Shown here piece by piece: positions 7,520 to 16,833 of a stretch of 64,000 nt of DNA. Below the pieces are notes generated by a model. That model worked only from the letters and a program-made list of their open reading frames with translations, was not told the DNA's origin and did not search any database. Origin of the DNA: Microbacterium sp. Gd 4-13 (GTDB lineage Bacteria > Actinomycetota > Actinomycetes > Actinomycetales > Microbacteriaceae); NCBI RefSeq assembly GCF_003095395.1, contig NZ_QEIJ01000004.1, forward strand, positions 62,001 to 126,000, in the 5' to 3' direction. The translations under genes were made by a program, and so were the position numbers. Positions within the stretch are counted from its first letter, which is position 1. Every line of letters begins with the position of its first letter.

Positions 7520-7566
7520 TTGCGTGTGGTGGAATCTGGGTCTACATTTCATGTCGAAGCGCTTCG
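7520..7566 (+). promoter_or_regulatory. lacI-type gene promoter with LacI-family operator
   Basis: TTGCGT (7520-7525), 17 nt, TACATT (7543-7548) form a promoter. Immediately downstream, over the expected start point, lies the perfect 12-bp palindrome CGAAGCGCTTCG (7555-7566), with a further half-site ACGCTTCGA at 7572-7580. The same palindrome occurs before the binding-protein gene, so this is very likely the cognate operator and the regulator is autorepressed. The remainder of 7467-7519 shows nothing else I can support. Confidence 0.75.
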
Positions 7567-7623
7567 CGGAAACGCTTCGACGGCAGATTCTCCGGAGCAC
7601 GACGGTCAGACGATGGGGTCCGA

Positions 7624-8634
7624 ATGGTGAAGATCAACGAGGTTGCGAAGGCCGCCGGCGTGTCGATCAGCACCGTTTCGTACGCGCTGAGCGGCAAGCG
7701 CCCGGTCTCGCGATCCACCAGGGAACGCATAGAGCGGGCGGTCGACGAGCTGGGCTACAGCCCGAATGCGGGCGCTCGGATGCTGGCCGGACGCCGCACG
7801 CAGATCTTCGCCCTCACCGAGCCGCTGCGCACCGACACGCATGCGCCCACCCACATGTCGTTCGTGCTCGCCACCGCGATCGCCGCGCGGCGCAACGACT
7901 ACGACATCCTGCTGCTGACCGACGAGCAGGCGCGCGACGGGATGAGCCGGGTCGCAGCATCCGGCCTCGTCGACGCGATCCTCGTGCTCGACGTCGCACC
8001 CGACGACGACCGGGTGCCGCTGGCGCGCGCCATCGCGACACCCACGATCTTCATCGGCGTGCCCGACGACAGCGACGGGCTGGTGTGCGTCGACCTCGAT
8101 TTCGAAGCCGCCGCGCGGATGGCGGTCGACCGGGTGGCCGATGCCGGTCACCGGCGGATCGGACTCGTCGGCCAGACCGACATCGCCTACGTGAAGTCGA
8201 ACTTCCCGCCGCGCGTGCGTTCGGCAGCCCGCGCGCGTGCCGCCGAGCGCGGAATGCACTTCGACTTCCGCTCGTCGGGCGCCGTCATGCCCGACCTCGT
8301 AGAGGTCGTCCGCGCAGCGCTGGAACTGGTCGACCAGGGGGCGACGGCTCTCCTGCTGCACACCACGGCCGAGGCCCACGACGCCGTGCTCGCTGCCGTC
8401 GCCGAGCGGGGGATGTCGGTGCCCGGCGACCTCTCGGTGATCGCGATCGGCGCCTCGTTCGACACCGCGGTCTCGCCTACTCCCGTCGACACCATCCCGC
8501 TCGTCCCGCAGGAGTCGTGCGATCTCGCTGTCGACCTGGCCGTGCGCTCCCTCGGGGCCGAACGGCCCACCCCCGATCTCTACCTGGTCCCGCCCACCTA
8601 CGTGTCGCGGGGCACGGTCGCCACGCTCGTCTGA
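7624..8634 (+). CDS. LacI-family sugar-responsive repressor
   Basis: 336 residues, the normal LacI length. An N-terminal HTH (residues 3-24, VKINEVAKAAGVSISTVSYA) is followed by the hinge region (NAGARMLAGRRTQ) and a periplasmic-binding-protein-like effector domain (GVPDDSDGLVCVDLDFEAAARMAV; VIAIGASFDTAVSPTPVDTI). The frame is open further upstream, but ATG 7624 matches the family start exactly. It is the first gene of a sugar-uptake and glycosidase locus and has a palindromic operator at its own promoter and at the binding-protein gene, indicating local, inducer-relieved repression. The inducer is probably a xylose/glucose-containing oligosaccharide, inferred from neighbours. Confidence 0.9.
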   Translation: MVKINEVAKAAGVSISTVSYALSGKRPVSRSTRERIERAVDELGYSPNAGARMLAGRRTQIFALTEPLRTDTHAPTHMSFVLATAIAARRNDYDILLLTDEQARDGMSRVAASGLVDAILVLDVAPDDDRVPLARAIATPTIFIGVPDDSDGLVCVDLDFEAAARMAVDRVADAGHRRIGLVGQTDIAYVKSNFPPRVRSAARARAAERGMHFDFRSSGAVMPDLVEVVRAALELVDQGATALLLHTTAEAHDAVLAAVAERGMSVPGDLSVIAIGASFDTAVSPTPVDTIPLVPQESCDLAVDLAVRSLGAERPTPDLYLVPPTYVSRGTVATLV

Positions 8635-8670
8635 TCCCGCACCACCACAACTGCATAACCACGTCGTTTA

Positions 8671-8684
8671 TCGAAGCGCTTCGA
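8671..8684. promoter_or_regulatory. LacI-family operator upstream of the sugar-binding protein
   Basis: TCGAAGCGCTTCGA is a perfect 14-bp palindrome centred on the CG step, the hallmark of LacI-type sites, and contains the same 12-bp core as the operator at 7555-7566. It lies 67 nt before the binding-protein start, in the promoter region of the transport operon. Confidence 0.8.
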
Positions 8685-8750
8685 CAGGCTTCGGCAATCA
8701 CCACGAACCCTGTCCCGAAGACCAGGGTCATCACGAAAGGAGTGCCGACG

Positions 8751-10064
8751 ATGGCACGCATGACGAAGATCACGACGCGCCGCGCAGCCGCGGCCGTCGC
8801 CACCGCCGCAGCGGCCGCCCTGACCCTGTCCGCCTGCGCCGGCGGATCGGGCGGAGAGTCCAGCGGCGACAACACGCTGACCCTCTGGCATTACGAGAGC
8901 CAGACGAGCGCCATGGGCATCGCCTGGGCCGAGGCGATCAAGGTGTTCGAAGAGGAGACCGGCGCGACGGTCGAGTTCGAGGAGAAGAGCTTCGAGCAGG
9001 TCCGCTCGACCGCGAGCCAGGTGCTCAACTCCGATGAGGCGCCCGACCTCATGGAGTTCAACAAGGGGAATGCGACGGCGGGGCTCCTGGCCAGCCAGGG
9101 CCTGCTCACCGACATCACCCCGGCCGTCGAGGAGTACGGGTGGGGCGACAAGCTCGCCCCCGCCCTGCAGACGACCGCGCGCTACAACGAAGACGGCGTC
9201 ATGGGCTCGGGCGCGTGGTACGGCATCCCCAACTACGGCGAGTTCGTCACCGTCTACTACAACAAGGACATGTTCGCCGCGGCCGGGCTCGAGATCCCGA
9301 CCACGTACGAGGAGTTCACCGACGTGCTCGACGCGTTCGTCGCGCAGGGCGTCACGCCGCTGGCGGAGGCCGGTCTGGAGTACCCGATCGGTCAGCTCTG
9401 GTACCAGCTCGCACTGAGCCAGGCCGACCGCCAGTTCGTCAACGACTACCAGCTCTACGAGAACCCCGTCGACTGGAACGGTGACGAGATCACCTACGCC
9501 ACAGAGACGCTCAAGGAGTACGCCGACAAGGGGTACTTCTCGACCGATGTCACCGGTGTGAAGGCCGAGGATGCCGGTGTGTCGTTCATCAACGGCACCT
9601 CGCCGATCTTCGTCTCGGGCAGCTGGTGGTACGGCCGCTTCGTCGACGAGGTCGCGGACTTCGACTTCGGGCTCTTCCCGTTCCCCGGCAGCGAGATGAC
9701 CTTGGGATCGTCGGGCAACCTGTGGGTGGTGCCCGAGCGCGCGCAGGACAAGGAGCTGGCCTACACGTTCATCGACATCACGATGCGACCGGAGATCCAG
9801 GCGCTTCTCGGCAACAACGGCGGCCTCCCCGTCGCCGCCGACGAGGCCGACATCGCCGATCCGAAGAGCCTCGAGCTGATCCAGGCGTTCAACGCCGTCA
9901 ACGAGAACGACGGGCTGGCCTTCTACCCCGACTGGCCGACGCCCACGTTCTACGACGTGCTCGTCTCGCAGACGCAGGAACTGATCAACGGCACGAAGAC
10001 GCCGGCCCAGGTGCAGGAGGACCTCGGCGCCGAGTACGACTCGTACGTCGACGACTTCCGTTGA
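8751..10064 (+). CDS. Sugar ABC transporter substrate-binding lipoprotein
   Basis: 437 residues, family 1 extracellular solute-binding protein. The N-terminus has a twin-Arg-containing basic region, a hydrophobic core and a lipobox LSAC with Cys29, so the mature protein should be a lipoprotein on the outer face of the membrane. The mature part begins NTLTLWHYESQ and contains the typical MEFNKGNATAGLLASQGLL and GIPNYGEFVTVYYNKDMF stretches. A perfect AAAGGAG ribosome site lies 8 nt before ATG 8751. It delivers sugar to the two permeases encoded next. The GH31/GH1 pair downstream suggests alpha-xylosylated gluco-oligosaccharides as ligand, which is inference. Confidence 0.92.
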   Translation: MARMTKITTRRAAAAVATAAAAALTLSACAGGSGGESSGDNTLTLWHYESQTSAMGIAWAEAIKVFEEETGATVEFEEKSFEQVRSTASQVLNSDEAPDLMEFNKGNATAGLLASQGLLTDITPAVEEYGWGDKLAPALQTTARYNEDGVMGSGAWYGIPNYGEFVTVYYNKDMFAAAGLEIPTTYEEFTDVLDAFVAQGVTPLAEAGLEYPIGQLWYQLALSQADRQFVNDYQLYENPVDWNGDEITYATETLKEYADKGYFSTDVTGVKAEDAGVSFINGTSPIFVSGSWWYGRFVDEVADFDFGLFPFPGSEMTLGSSGNLWVVPERAQDKELAYTFIDITMRPEIQALLGNNGGLPVAADEADIADPKSLELIQAFNAVNENDGLAFYPDWPTPTFYDVLVSQTQELINGTKTPAQVQEDLGAEYDSYVDDFR

Positions 10065-10070
10065 CATCTC

Positions 10071-10099
10071 GGGGCCCTGCCGCACCCTGGCAGGGCCCC
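10071..10099 (+). repeat. Intra-operon stem-loop after the binding-protein gene
   Basis: An 11-bp perfect stem (GGGGCCCTGCC, 7-nt loop, GGCAGGGCCCC) lies 6 nt beyond the binding-protein stop and 80 nt before the first permease. There is no T-run. Such hairpins commonly protect the 3' end of the abundant binding-protein mRNA and lower expression of the permeases. Confidence 0.7.
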
Positions 10100-10179
10100 T
10101 CCGAACCGCCGCCCCGCGGCACGCCCGTCCGAGCGCGCTCGGCGAGGCGAAGCATCCGATCACCCTCGAGGAGGCGGCG

Positions 10180-11154
10180 ATGACCGCTGTTCCCTTCGTC
10201 CGCGCGCCGCGGGCGAAACTCCCCCCTGAAGAACCGCTGATCCCGCAGCGAGGTCGCGGCGCAAGCGCCGCCTACTGGTTGTACCTCGTCCCGGGCCTGG
10301 TGCTGGTCACGCTGATCATCGTCGTGCCACTGGTCTGGAACGTCTATCTCAGCTTCACCGAATGGCGCGGCATCAAGCCGCCCGAGTTCATCGGCCTGGA
10401 CAACTGGGTCGAGCTGATGGGCGATGCGACGTTCTGGACGTCGTTCCTCAACAGCATCTGGATGATCATCGCGATGGTGATCGTGCCGACGCTGATCGGG
10501 CTCGTCCTCGCGGCGCTGCTCTTCGACGTGATCGGACGCAAGTTCGGCGGGCGGTTCGCGAGCTTCCTACGGGCGACCTACTATCTGCCGCAGATCCTCC
10601 CGGTCGCCGTCGCCGGCATCGTCATCGGATGGATCCTGCGACCGCAGGACGGTGCGCTCAACCGCATCCTCGAGAGCATCGGCCTCGGCTCCCTCGCCCA
10701 CAACTGGCTGGGCTCGCCCGACACGGCGCTCATCAGCATCATGGTGGTGCTCGTCTGGATCCAGATCGGCTACCCGGTCGTCATCTTCATGGCGGCCCTT
10801 CAGCGCGTCGACCCCGAGCTCTACGAAGCGGCTGAACTCGACGGTGCGAACTGGTTCCAGCGGTTCCGCGCGATCACGGTGAGCATCATCCGCCCCGAGA
10901 TCTACGTCGTCGCCCTCACCAGCACGATCGCCGCGCTCAAGGTCTTCGGTCCCGTCTACATCCTGACCCGCGGCGGCCCCGGCACCTCGACGATCGTGCC
11001 GGCCTACTACGCCTACAGCGAGTTCTTCCAGTCGCAGCAGGTCGGCTACGGCGCGACGATCGCGACGGCGCTCACCCTCGTCGTCACCATCGTCGCGGTG
11101 CTGTTCATCCGCAGCCAGAACGCCGCGGAACGAAAAGAAAGGGCGGGTCTGTGA
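10180..11154 (+). CDS. Sugar ABC transporter permease (MalF-like)
   Basis: 324 residues with six predicted transmembrane helices after a ~25-residue basic/proline cytosolic start. The BPD_transp_1 EAA loop is visible as LYEAAELDGANWFQRFRAIT about 85 residues from the C-terminus. ATG 10180 follows a GAGGAGG ribosome site. It pairs with the next permease to form the membrane channel of a carbohydrate importer of the CUT1 type, fed by the lipoprotein encoded upstream. It overlaps the second permease gene by one base (TGATG), so the two are translationally coupled. Confidence 0.92.
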   Translation: MTAVPFVRAPRAKLPPEEPLIPQRGRGASAAYWLYLVPGLVLVTLIIVVPLVWNVYLSFTEWRGIKPPEFIGLDNWVELMGDATFWTSFLNSIWMIIAMVIVPTLIGLVLAALLFDVIGRKFGGRFASFLRATYYLPQILPVAVAGIVIGWILRPQDGALNRILESIGLGSLAHNWLGSPDTALISIMVVLVWIQIGYPVVIFMAALQRVDPELYEAAELDGANWFQRFRAITVSIIRPEIYVVALTSTIAALKVFGPVYILTRGGPGTSTIVPAYYAYSEFFQSQQVGYGATIATALTLVVTIVAVLFIRSQNAAERKERAGL

Positions 11155-12068
11155 TGGTCGCCACCATGGCCGTGACCACGGCGAAGCCGGGCGCGAAGAC
11201 CGGCGCGAAGCCCCCTCGTCGGGGCACGTCCCGCGGCGGCATGACCAGGCGTCGGGGCGTCGACTGGCTGATGCTCGCGTTCGTGATCGTCGCGGCGATC
11301 GTCATCGTCGCGCCGTTCTACCTGATCTTGGTCAACTCGTTCAAGTCGCCCACCGACTACTCCAACGGCGGCCCGCTGGCGCTGCCGACGGAGTTCTACT
11401 TCGACGGCATCGCGGCCTTCTGGGAGCGCGTGAACTTCCCCGAGAAGGTGTGGAACTCGATCTTCATCTCGGGCGTCGTCGCCGTGCTCGCGGTGCTGCT
11501 CTCGGTACTCAACGCCTTCGCGATCGGGATCGGGCGCGTCAAGGGCCGCTCATGGATCGTGCTGCTGTTCCTGCTCGCGAACCTGCTGCCGCAGGAGGCG
11601 CTGCTGTACCCGCTCTACTACATGTTCAAGGCCGTCGGCCTCTACAACAACATCTGGTCGGTGATCATCGTCTTCACCGTGATCCAGGCGGCGTTCGGCA
11701 CCTACCTGCTCGCATCGGTCTACGGCACGTTCCCCAAGGAGGTGCTCGAGGCCGCGGCGATCGACGGCGCGAGCCGGTGGAAGATCCTGTGGCGTGTCAT
11801 CTTCCCGATCAGTCGCCCGACCCTGTCGGTGCTGCTCATCTTCTTCTTCATCTGGACGTGGAACGAGTTCCTGATCCCGCTGACGTTCCTCGTCTCGAAC
11901 GAGAACCAGACCGTTCCGGTGGCCATCAGCGTGCTGCAGGGCGACCGGCTCATGGACGTCACCACCACGAGCGCGTCGGCCCTGCTCGGGCTCATCCCCA
12001 CCCTTCTCTTCTTCCTCATCTTCCAGCGCACCCTCACGCGCGGCATCACCGCAGGAGCAGTCAAGTAA
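11154..12068 (+). CDS. Carbohydrate ABC transporter permease (MalG-like)
   Basis: 304 residues from ATG 11154, which overlaps the previous stop codon (TGATG). After a ~35-residue Lys/Arg/Pro-rich cytosolic N-terminus come six membrane helices and the EAA loop EVLEAAAIDGASRWKILWRV, close to the C-terminus as in MalG-type CUT1 permeases. Typical phrases are LVNSFKSPTDYSNGG near the first helix and FIWTWNEFLIPL near the end. No ATP-binding subunit is encoded anywhere in the locus, so an ATPase shared between transporters (MsiK type) is expected to power it. The next gene overlaps the stop codon (TAATG). Confidence 0.92.
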   Translation: MVATMAVTTAKPGAKTGAKPPRRGTSRGGMTRRRGVDWLMLAFVIVAAIVIVAPFYLILVNSFKSPTDYSNGGPLALPTEFYFDGIAAFWERVNFPEKVWNSIFISGVVAVLAVLLSVLNAFAIGIGRVKGRSWIVLLFLLANLLPQEALLYPLYYMFKAVGLYNNIWSVIIVFTVIQAAFGTYLLASVYGTFPKEVLEAAAIDGASRWKILWRVIFPISRPTLSVLLIFFFIWTWNEFLIPLTFLVSNENQTVPVAISVLQGDRLMDVTTTSASALLGLIPTLLFFLIFQRTLTRGITAGAVK

Positions 12069-14299
12069 TGAAGTTCACCGATGGTTTCTGGCAGCTGCGA
12101 CCCGGCGTCGCCGCGCTCTACGGCCAGGAGGCCTACGACATCTGGGAGACGGCCGACACCCCCGACGGACCCGGGCTCGTCGTCACGGCCCCCACCAAGG
12201 TCATCGCCGGACGCGGCGACACGCTCAACCGGGCGACTCTGACCGTCGCGCTCTCCTCGCCCGCCGAGGGTGTCGTGCGCGTGCGGATCGCGCACCACGT
12301 CGGCGGTGCGGCTCCTCTCTCGTTCGACCTGCCCGGGGAGTCGTCCGCCGGCGAGACCGTGGTCGACGCCACCGGCGGGGAGCTGCGCACCGGATCGCTC
12401 GTCGCGCGCGTCGAGCAGGGGGCCCCGTGGTCGCTCTCGTTCTCGTCGAACGGGCGTCGGCTGACCGGCAGTGGCGCGAAGGCGCTGGGGTACATGACCC
12501 TCGCCGACGACGCGCAGGTCGACCCGGGCATCGTCGGCAACGCCCGCGCGGGCACGCCCGTCGGGCGCCCCCGCACGTTCGTGCACGAGCAGCTCGACCT
12601 CGGCGTCGGCGAGCTCGTCTACGGTCTCGGCGAGCGGTTCGGCCCCCTCGTCAAGAACGGTCAGACGGTCGACATCTGGAACGCCGACGGCGGCACGTCG
12701 AGCGAGCAGGCCTACAAGAACGTGCCGTTCTACCTCTCGAGCCGCGGCTATGGCGTGCTCGTGAACGACCCCGGTCATGTCTCGTTCGAGATCGGCTCGG
12801 AGGCGGTGGAGCGCGTGCAGTTCTCGGTGCCCGGCGAGGTGCTGGAGTACTTCGTGATCGACGGTCCGACCCCGAAGGACGTGCTCGGGCGGTACACCGC
12901 TCTCACCGGACGGCCTCCGGTCGTGCCCGCGTGGTCGTACGGGCTGTGGCTCTCGACGAGCTTCACGACCGACTACGACGAAGCGACGGTCACCTCGTTC
13001 ATCGATGAGATGGCCCGTCGCGAGCTGCCCGTGTCGGTCTTCCACTTCGACTGCTTCTGGATGCGCGAGTTCAACTGGTGCGACTTCGAGTGGGATCCGC
13101 GGGTCTTCCCCGATCCCGACGGGATGCTGCAACGCCTCCACGAGCGGGACCTCCGGGTGTCGGTGTGGATCAACCCCTACATCGGGCAGCGCTCGCCGCT
13201 GTTCGCCGAGGCCGCCTCGCAGGGTTTCCTCGTGCGTCGCGCAGACGGTTCGGTGTGGCAGTGGGACCTCTGGCAGGCGGGGATGGGGCTGGTCGACTTC
13301 ACCAACCCCGACGCGACGCGCTGGTACCAGGACAAGCTGCGCGACCTCATCGCGCAGGGCGTCGACTGCTTCAAGACCGACTTCGGCGAGCGCATCCCGC
13401 TCGATGTGGAGTACTTCGACGGCAGTGCACCCGACCGCATGCACAACCTCTACACGCATCTGTACAACAAGGCCGTCTACGACGTGCTGGTCCAGTCCCG
13501 CGGTCAGGGTGAGGCGGTGCTGTTCGCACGGTCGGCCACGGCCGGCGGGCAGACCATGCCCGTGCACTGGGGAGGAGATTCGACCTCGACCTTCCCGTCG
13601 ATGGCGGAGACCCTGCGCGGCGGTCTCTCGCTCGCTCTGAGCGGCTTCGCGCACTGGAGCCATGACATCGGCGGCTTCGAGGGCACCCCCGACGCGACGG
13701 TGTTCAAGCGGTGGACCGCCTTCGGGATGCTGGGCACCCACAGTCGGTTCCACGGCTCGCAGTCGTACCGTGTGCCGTGGCAGTTCGACGACGAGGCCGT
13801 GGAGGTCACCCGCATCTTCACGCGGTTGAAGATGCGGCTGATGCCCTACCTCTTCCAGCAGGGGTTGGATGCGGCGGCCACCGGGGTTCCGGTGATGCGG
13901 CCCATGGTGCTGGAGTTCCCCGAAGACCCCGCGGCGGCCTATCTCGACCGGCAGTACATGCTGGGCGCCGACCTGCTCGTCGCGCCCGTCTTCTCGGAAT
14001 CCGGCGAGGTGGAGTTCTACCTTCCTGCGGGGGAGTGGACGTCTCTGCTCACGGGGGAGACCGTCCATGGGGGAGGATGGCGTCGCGAGACGCACGGCTT
14101 CGACAGCATCCCGCTGTACGTGCGCCCCGGCGGGGTCATCCCGTGGGGGGCGCGCTCCGACAGGCCGGACTACGACTATCTCGACGGGCTCACCCTCCGG
14201 GTGTTCCCCGGCGGCGAGGGTGAGGCAGAAGTGATGGTGACCACTCCCGACGGGAGAAGCGAGACGTTCCACGCCGACCGCGGGGACGTGACGCGATGA
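12068..14299 (+). CDS. GH31 glycosidase, alpha-xylosidase (YicI-like)
   Basis: 743 residues. The sequence follows the YicI branch of GH31: nucleophile in [10 protein letters not shown] (D438), acid/base in [21 protein letters not shown] (D504), and [14 protein letters not shown] immediately after. An N-terminal beta-sandwich domain (to about 250) precedes the (beta/alpha)8 barrel and C-terminal beta domains carry the ADLLVAPVF block. Known YicI-type enzymes remove alpha-1,6-xylose from isoprimeverose or xyloglucan oligosaccharides. No signal peptide is visible, so it acts in the cytoplasm on imported sugar. ATG 12068 overlaps the permease stop; an open frame extends back to 11450 but is not coding. 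Confidence 0.9.
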   Translation: MKFTDGFWQLRPGVAALYGQEAYDIWETADTPDGPGLVVTAPTKVIAGRGDTLNRATLTVALSSPAEGVVRVRIAHHVGGAAPLSFDLPGESSAGETVVDATGGELRTGSLVARVEQGAPWSLSFSSNGRRLTGSGAKALGYMTLADDAQVDPGIVGNARAGTPVGRPRTFVHEQLDLGVGELVYGLGERFGPLVKNGQTVDIWNADGGTSSEQAYKNVPFYLSSRGYGVLVNDPGHVSFEIGSEAVERVQFSVPGEVLEYFVIDGPTPKDVLGRYTALTGRPPVVPAWSYGLWLSTSFTTDYDEATVTSFIDEMARRELPVSVFHFDCFWMREFNWCDFEWDPRVFPDPDGMLQRLHERDLRVSVWINPYIGQRSPLFAEAASQGFLVRRADGSVWQWDLWQAGMGLVDFTNPDATRWYQDKLRDLIAQGVDCFKTDFGERIPLDVEYFDGSAPDRMHNLYTHLYNKAVYDVLVQSRGQGEAVLFARSATAGGQTMPVHWGGDSTSTFPSMAETLRGGLSLALSGFAHWSHDIGGFEGTPDATVFKRWTAFGMLGTHSRFHGSQSYRVPWQFDDEAVEVTRIFTRLKMRLMPYLFQQGLDAAATGVPVMRPMVLEFPEDPAAAYLDRQYMLGADLLVAPVFSESGEVEFYLPAGEWTSLLTGETVHGGGWRRETHGFDSIPLYVRPGGVIPWGARSDRPDYDYLDGLTLRVFPGGEGEAEVMVTTPDGRSETFHADRGDVTR

Positions 14300-15726
14300 G
14301 GGCGGGCAGCGACGACTACCGCGACAGCGGGCTCGTCTTCCCCGAGGGGTTCACCTTCGGATCGGCGACCGCGTCGTACCAGGTGGAGGGCGCAGCCCAG
14401 GAGGACGGGCGTCTGCCGTCGATCTGGGACACGTTCAGCATGACGCCCGGGCGGGTGTGGAACGGCGACACCGGCGACGTGGCCTGCGACCACTACCACC
14501 GCTGGGAGTCCGACCTCGATCTGATGAAGGATCTCGGCCTCGACGCCTACCGGTTCTCGATCGCATGGCCCCGGATCGTGCCCGCCGGTACGGGCGCGGT
14601 GAACCAGGCGGGTATCGATTTCTATTCGCGGCTCGTCGACGGACTGCTCGAGCGCGGAATCCGTCCCGTCGCGACGCTGTACCACTGGGATCTGCCGCAG
14701 CCGCTCGAGGACGCCGGCGGATGGCCGGTGCGAGCCACGGCCGACGCCTTCGAGCGGTACGCCGAGATCATGGGCGCGGCGCTGGGCGATCGCATCCACA
14801 CCTGGACGACCCTGAACGAGCCGTGGTGCTCGGCCTACCTTGGCTACGGTCAGGGCGGGCACGCCCCCGGGCGCGCCGAACCCGCCGCCGCGCTCGCCGC
14901 CGTGCACCACCTGAATCTTGCCCACGGGCGGGCGGTGCAGGCGCTGCGCGCCACCTCGACGGGCGATCCCGAGTACTCCGTGACCCTCAACTTCCACGTC
15001 GCTCGCGGTCGCGGTCCGCAGGCCGCGGAGGCGGTGCGCCGCGTCGAGGCGCTCGCGAACCGCGCGTTCACGGGGCCGATGCTGCGCGGGGAGTACCCCG
15101 CCGACCTGCTGGAGGACACCGCATCCGTCACCGACTGGTCGTTCGTGCAGGACGGCGACCTGGAGGCGATCCATCAGCCGATCGACGTGCTCGGGGTCAA
15201 CTACTACTCGACCGTGACGGCGCAGCTGTGGGACGGCGTCTCGCCGCGTCAGATGAACGACGGGCACAAGGCCGTCGCCGGCGGCACCGCGTGGCCCGGC
15301 AGCGATGGTGTGCTCGAATTCCTCGAGCAGCCCGGCCCGTACACGGCGATGGGGTGGAACATCGCCCCCGAGGGACTTGAGGAGCTGTTGCTGTCGCTGC
15401 GCGAGCAGTTTCCCGACCAGGCGCTCATGGTGACCGAGAACGGCGCCGCATTCGACGATGAGGTCGCCGACGACGGCTCCGTTCCCGACCCCGAGCGACT
15501 CGACTACCTGCGTCGCCACTTCACGGCCGCGCACCGGGCCATGCAGCAGGGTGTAGACCTGCGCGGGTACTTCGTCTGGTCGCTGCTCGACAACTTCGAG
15601 TGGGGCTACGGGTACGCCAAGCGGTTCGGCATCGTGCGGGTCGACTTCGACACCCTCGAGCGCACCGTCAAGCAGAGCGGTGAATGGTACGCACGACTGG
15701 CGAAGACAGGCACCATTCCGGAGTAG
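14296..15726 (+). CDS. GH1 beta-glucosidase
   Basis: 476 residues, full length for GH1. The start shows [20 protein letters not shown], the family N-terminal signature. The acid/base is in TLNEPW (E175) and the nucleophile in [11 protein letters not shown] (E381); [16 protein letters not shown] closes the barrel. It is cytosolic (no signal peptide) and would release glucose from the non-reducing end of beta-gluco-oligosaccharides. Its gene overlaps the GH31 gene by four bases (ATGA), so both enzymes are made together: xylose removal by GH31 followed by beta-glucosidase is the usual order for degrading xyloglucan fragments. It is the last gene of the LacI-controlled operon. Confidence 0.93.
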   Translation: MRAGSDDYRDSGLVFPEGFTFGSATASYQVEGAAQEDGRLPSIWDTFSMTPGRVWNGDTGDVACDHYHRWESDLDLMKDLGLDAYRFSIAWPRIVPAGTGAVNQAGIDFYSRLVDGLLERGIRPVATLYHWDLPQPLEDAGGWPVRATADAFERYAEIMGAALGDRIHTWTTLNEPWCSAYLGYGQGGHAPGRAEPAAALAAVHHLNLAHGRAVQALRATSTGDPEYSVTLNFHVARGRGPQAAEAVRRVEALANRAFTGPMLRGEYPADLLEDTASVTDWSFVQDGDLEAIHQPIDVLGVNYYSTVTAQLWDGVSPRQMNDGHKAVAGGTAWPGSDGVLEFLEQPGPYTAMGWNIAPEGLEELLLSLREQFPDQALMVTENGAAFDDEVADDGSVPDPERLDYLRRHFTAAHRAMQQGVDLRGYFVWSLLDNFEWGYGYAKRFGIVRVDFDTLERTVKQSGEWYARLAKTGTIPE

Positions 15727-15774
15727 GTCGTCGCCCCAGCATCCGCTCGTTCCGGTCGGGCGTAGCCTGGAGGG

Positions 15775-16074
15775 ATGGCTGATCTGCGATTCACCGATGA
15801 GAAAGACGCCTCGCGGTACACACTGCACAACGGCGACGACCTCGTCTCGGTGCTCGACTATCGTGACGACGGGCGCACGGTCGCGATGACCCGTGCCTAC
15901 ACGATCCCCACCTTCCGCGGGCACGGTTACGCCGGCGAGCTCGTCGAGCGTGCGGTCGCCGAGCTCGAGCGCGACGGCTCGCGTCAGGTGAGCCCGGTGT
16001 GCTGGTACGTGAGCGACTGGTTCGGCGCCCACCCCGAGCGCGCCGGCATCCTCGAAACCCGCGCCGGAGTGTAG
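15775..16074 (+). CDS. Small GNAT-type acetyltransferase (YjdJ-like)
   Basis: 99 residues with the compact GNAT fold of the N-acetylglutamate-like YjdJ/GCN5-related family: FTDEKDASRYTLHNGDDL at the start and the acetyl-CoA loop YTIPTFRGHGYAGELVERAV, then VSPVCWYVSDWFGAHPE. Its acceptor is not known. A -10 hexamer TAGCCT (15763-15768) ends exactly 6 nt before ATG 15775, predicting a leaderless mRNA; the GGAGGG between them could alternatively serve as a ribosome site. It is not part of the sugar operon despite lying only 48 nt downstream. Confidence 0.82.
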   Translation: MADLRFTDEKDASRYTLHNGDDLVSVLDYRDDGRTVAMTRAYTIPTFRGHGYAGELVERAVAELERDGSRQVSPVCWYVSDWFGAHPERAGILETRAGV

Positions 16075-16100
16075 ACGGGCCGTCGCCCTACACTGGCGAC

Positions 16101-16517
16101 GTGCACATGGAGGATGCCTTCACCGCCGTCGCGGTCGGATTCGAGTCGATCGGCGCGCTCGCCATGACGGCGGGCTTCGTGGTCGCGGTGGTGCTCGGCA
16201 TCCGTTCCCTCCGCCGCGGCGAGGGCGGGTCGCGGGCCTTCACCGTGCTGCGCACGACTCTCGGCGGGGCGATCCTCCTCGGTCTCGAGGTGCTCGTGGC
16301 TGCCGACCTCATCCGCACCATCACGTCGAAGCCGTCGGTCGAGGACGCCCTCATCCTGGGCCTCATCGTGCTCATCCGCACCGTGCTGTCGATGTCGATC
16401 CAGATCGAGATCGACGGGGTGCTGCCGTGGCGGCGCGCCCTCCTCACCAGCGGCGGGCAGGTGGTCGCCGGTGCAGTAGCCCGTGACCGGGCCGCCGGCA
16501 GGGCCGCCGACGACTGA
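16101..16517 (+). CDS. DUF1622 membrane protein
   Basis: 138 residues with three membrane segments and the DUF1622 pattern: an N-terminal helix AVGFESIGALAMTAGFVVAV, the middle TTLGGAILLGLEVLVAADLIRTI, and VLIRTVLSMSIQIEIDGVLPW near the end. The role of DUF1622 proteins is not established. TACACT (16089-16094) ends 6 nt before GTG 16101, so translation probably starts there on a leaderless message; an in-frame ATG two codons later is the alternative. The tail is Arg/Ala-rich and probably cytosolic. Confidence 0.8.
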   Translation: MHMEDAFTAVAVGFESIGALAMTAGFVVAVVLGIRSLRRGEGGSRAFTVLRTTLGGAILLGLEVLVAADLIRTITSKPSVEDALILGLIVLIRTVLSMSIQIEIDGVLPWRRALLTSGGQVVAGAVARDRAAGRAADD

Positions 16518-16595
16518 CCCCCCGCACCCGGGGCGTCAAGCCCCCTCGCCTCCGGCGCCGCTGCGGCCAGAGTGGAACAAACGAGAGGAGCGGTG

Positions 16596-16832
16596 ATGAG
16601 CGATCAGAACCTGCCCGAGGGTGTCATCAACGCGAACCCGCCCGGCGGCTACGAGAGCGGCGATGTCGCCGACGGCGAGACGGCGGAGCAGAACCGGGAT
16701 GCTGCGGGCTCGCCCGGGCTCTCGGAGTCGGGGTTGTCCCCGCAGGGCGGCGATGAGCCGTCCGACCCCATCGAGTCCCCCGACGCCAGCCAAGGCGCCG
16801 ACCCCGATCTCGCCGCCGACGAGGAGAGCTGA
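16596..16832 (+). CDS. Acidic low-complexity small protein (78 aa)
   Basis: No family recognised. The 78-residue product is strongly acidic and rich in Gly, Ser, Pro, Asp and Glu, with no hydrophobic core, so it is probably intrinsically disordered. It starts at ATG 16596 behind GAGAGGAG, and its stop is followed one base later by the next ATG, making a two-gene unit with the similarly acidic 113-residue protein downstream. The coding probability rests on the strong ribosome site, G+C-rich third positions and the tight coupling. Confidence 0.65.
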   Translation: MSDQNLPEGVINANPPGGYESGDVADGETAEQNRDAAGSPGLSESGLSPQGGDEPSDPIESPDASQGADPDLAADEES

Positions 16833-16833
16833 C

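Noticed and set aside
7137..8750. The binding-protein frame open back to 7137
   Set aside because: The region upstream of 8751 overlaps the LacI gene and operator; the ribosome site, signal peptide and lipobox fix the start at 8751.
11450..12067. Upstream extension of the GH31 frame to 11450
   Set aside because: The extra 206 residues run across the permease gene in another frame and have shadow-type composition; ATG 12068 overlaps the permease stop and fits the family start.
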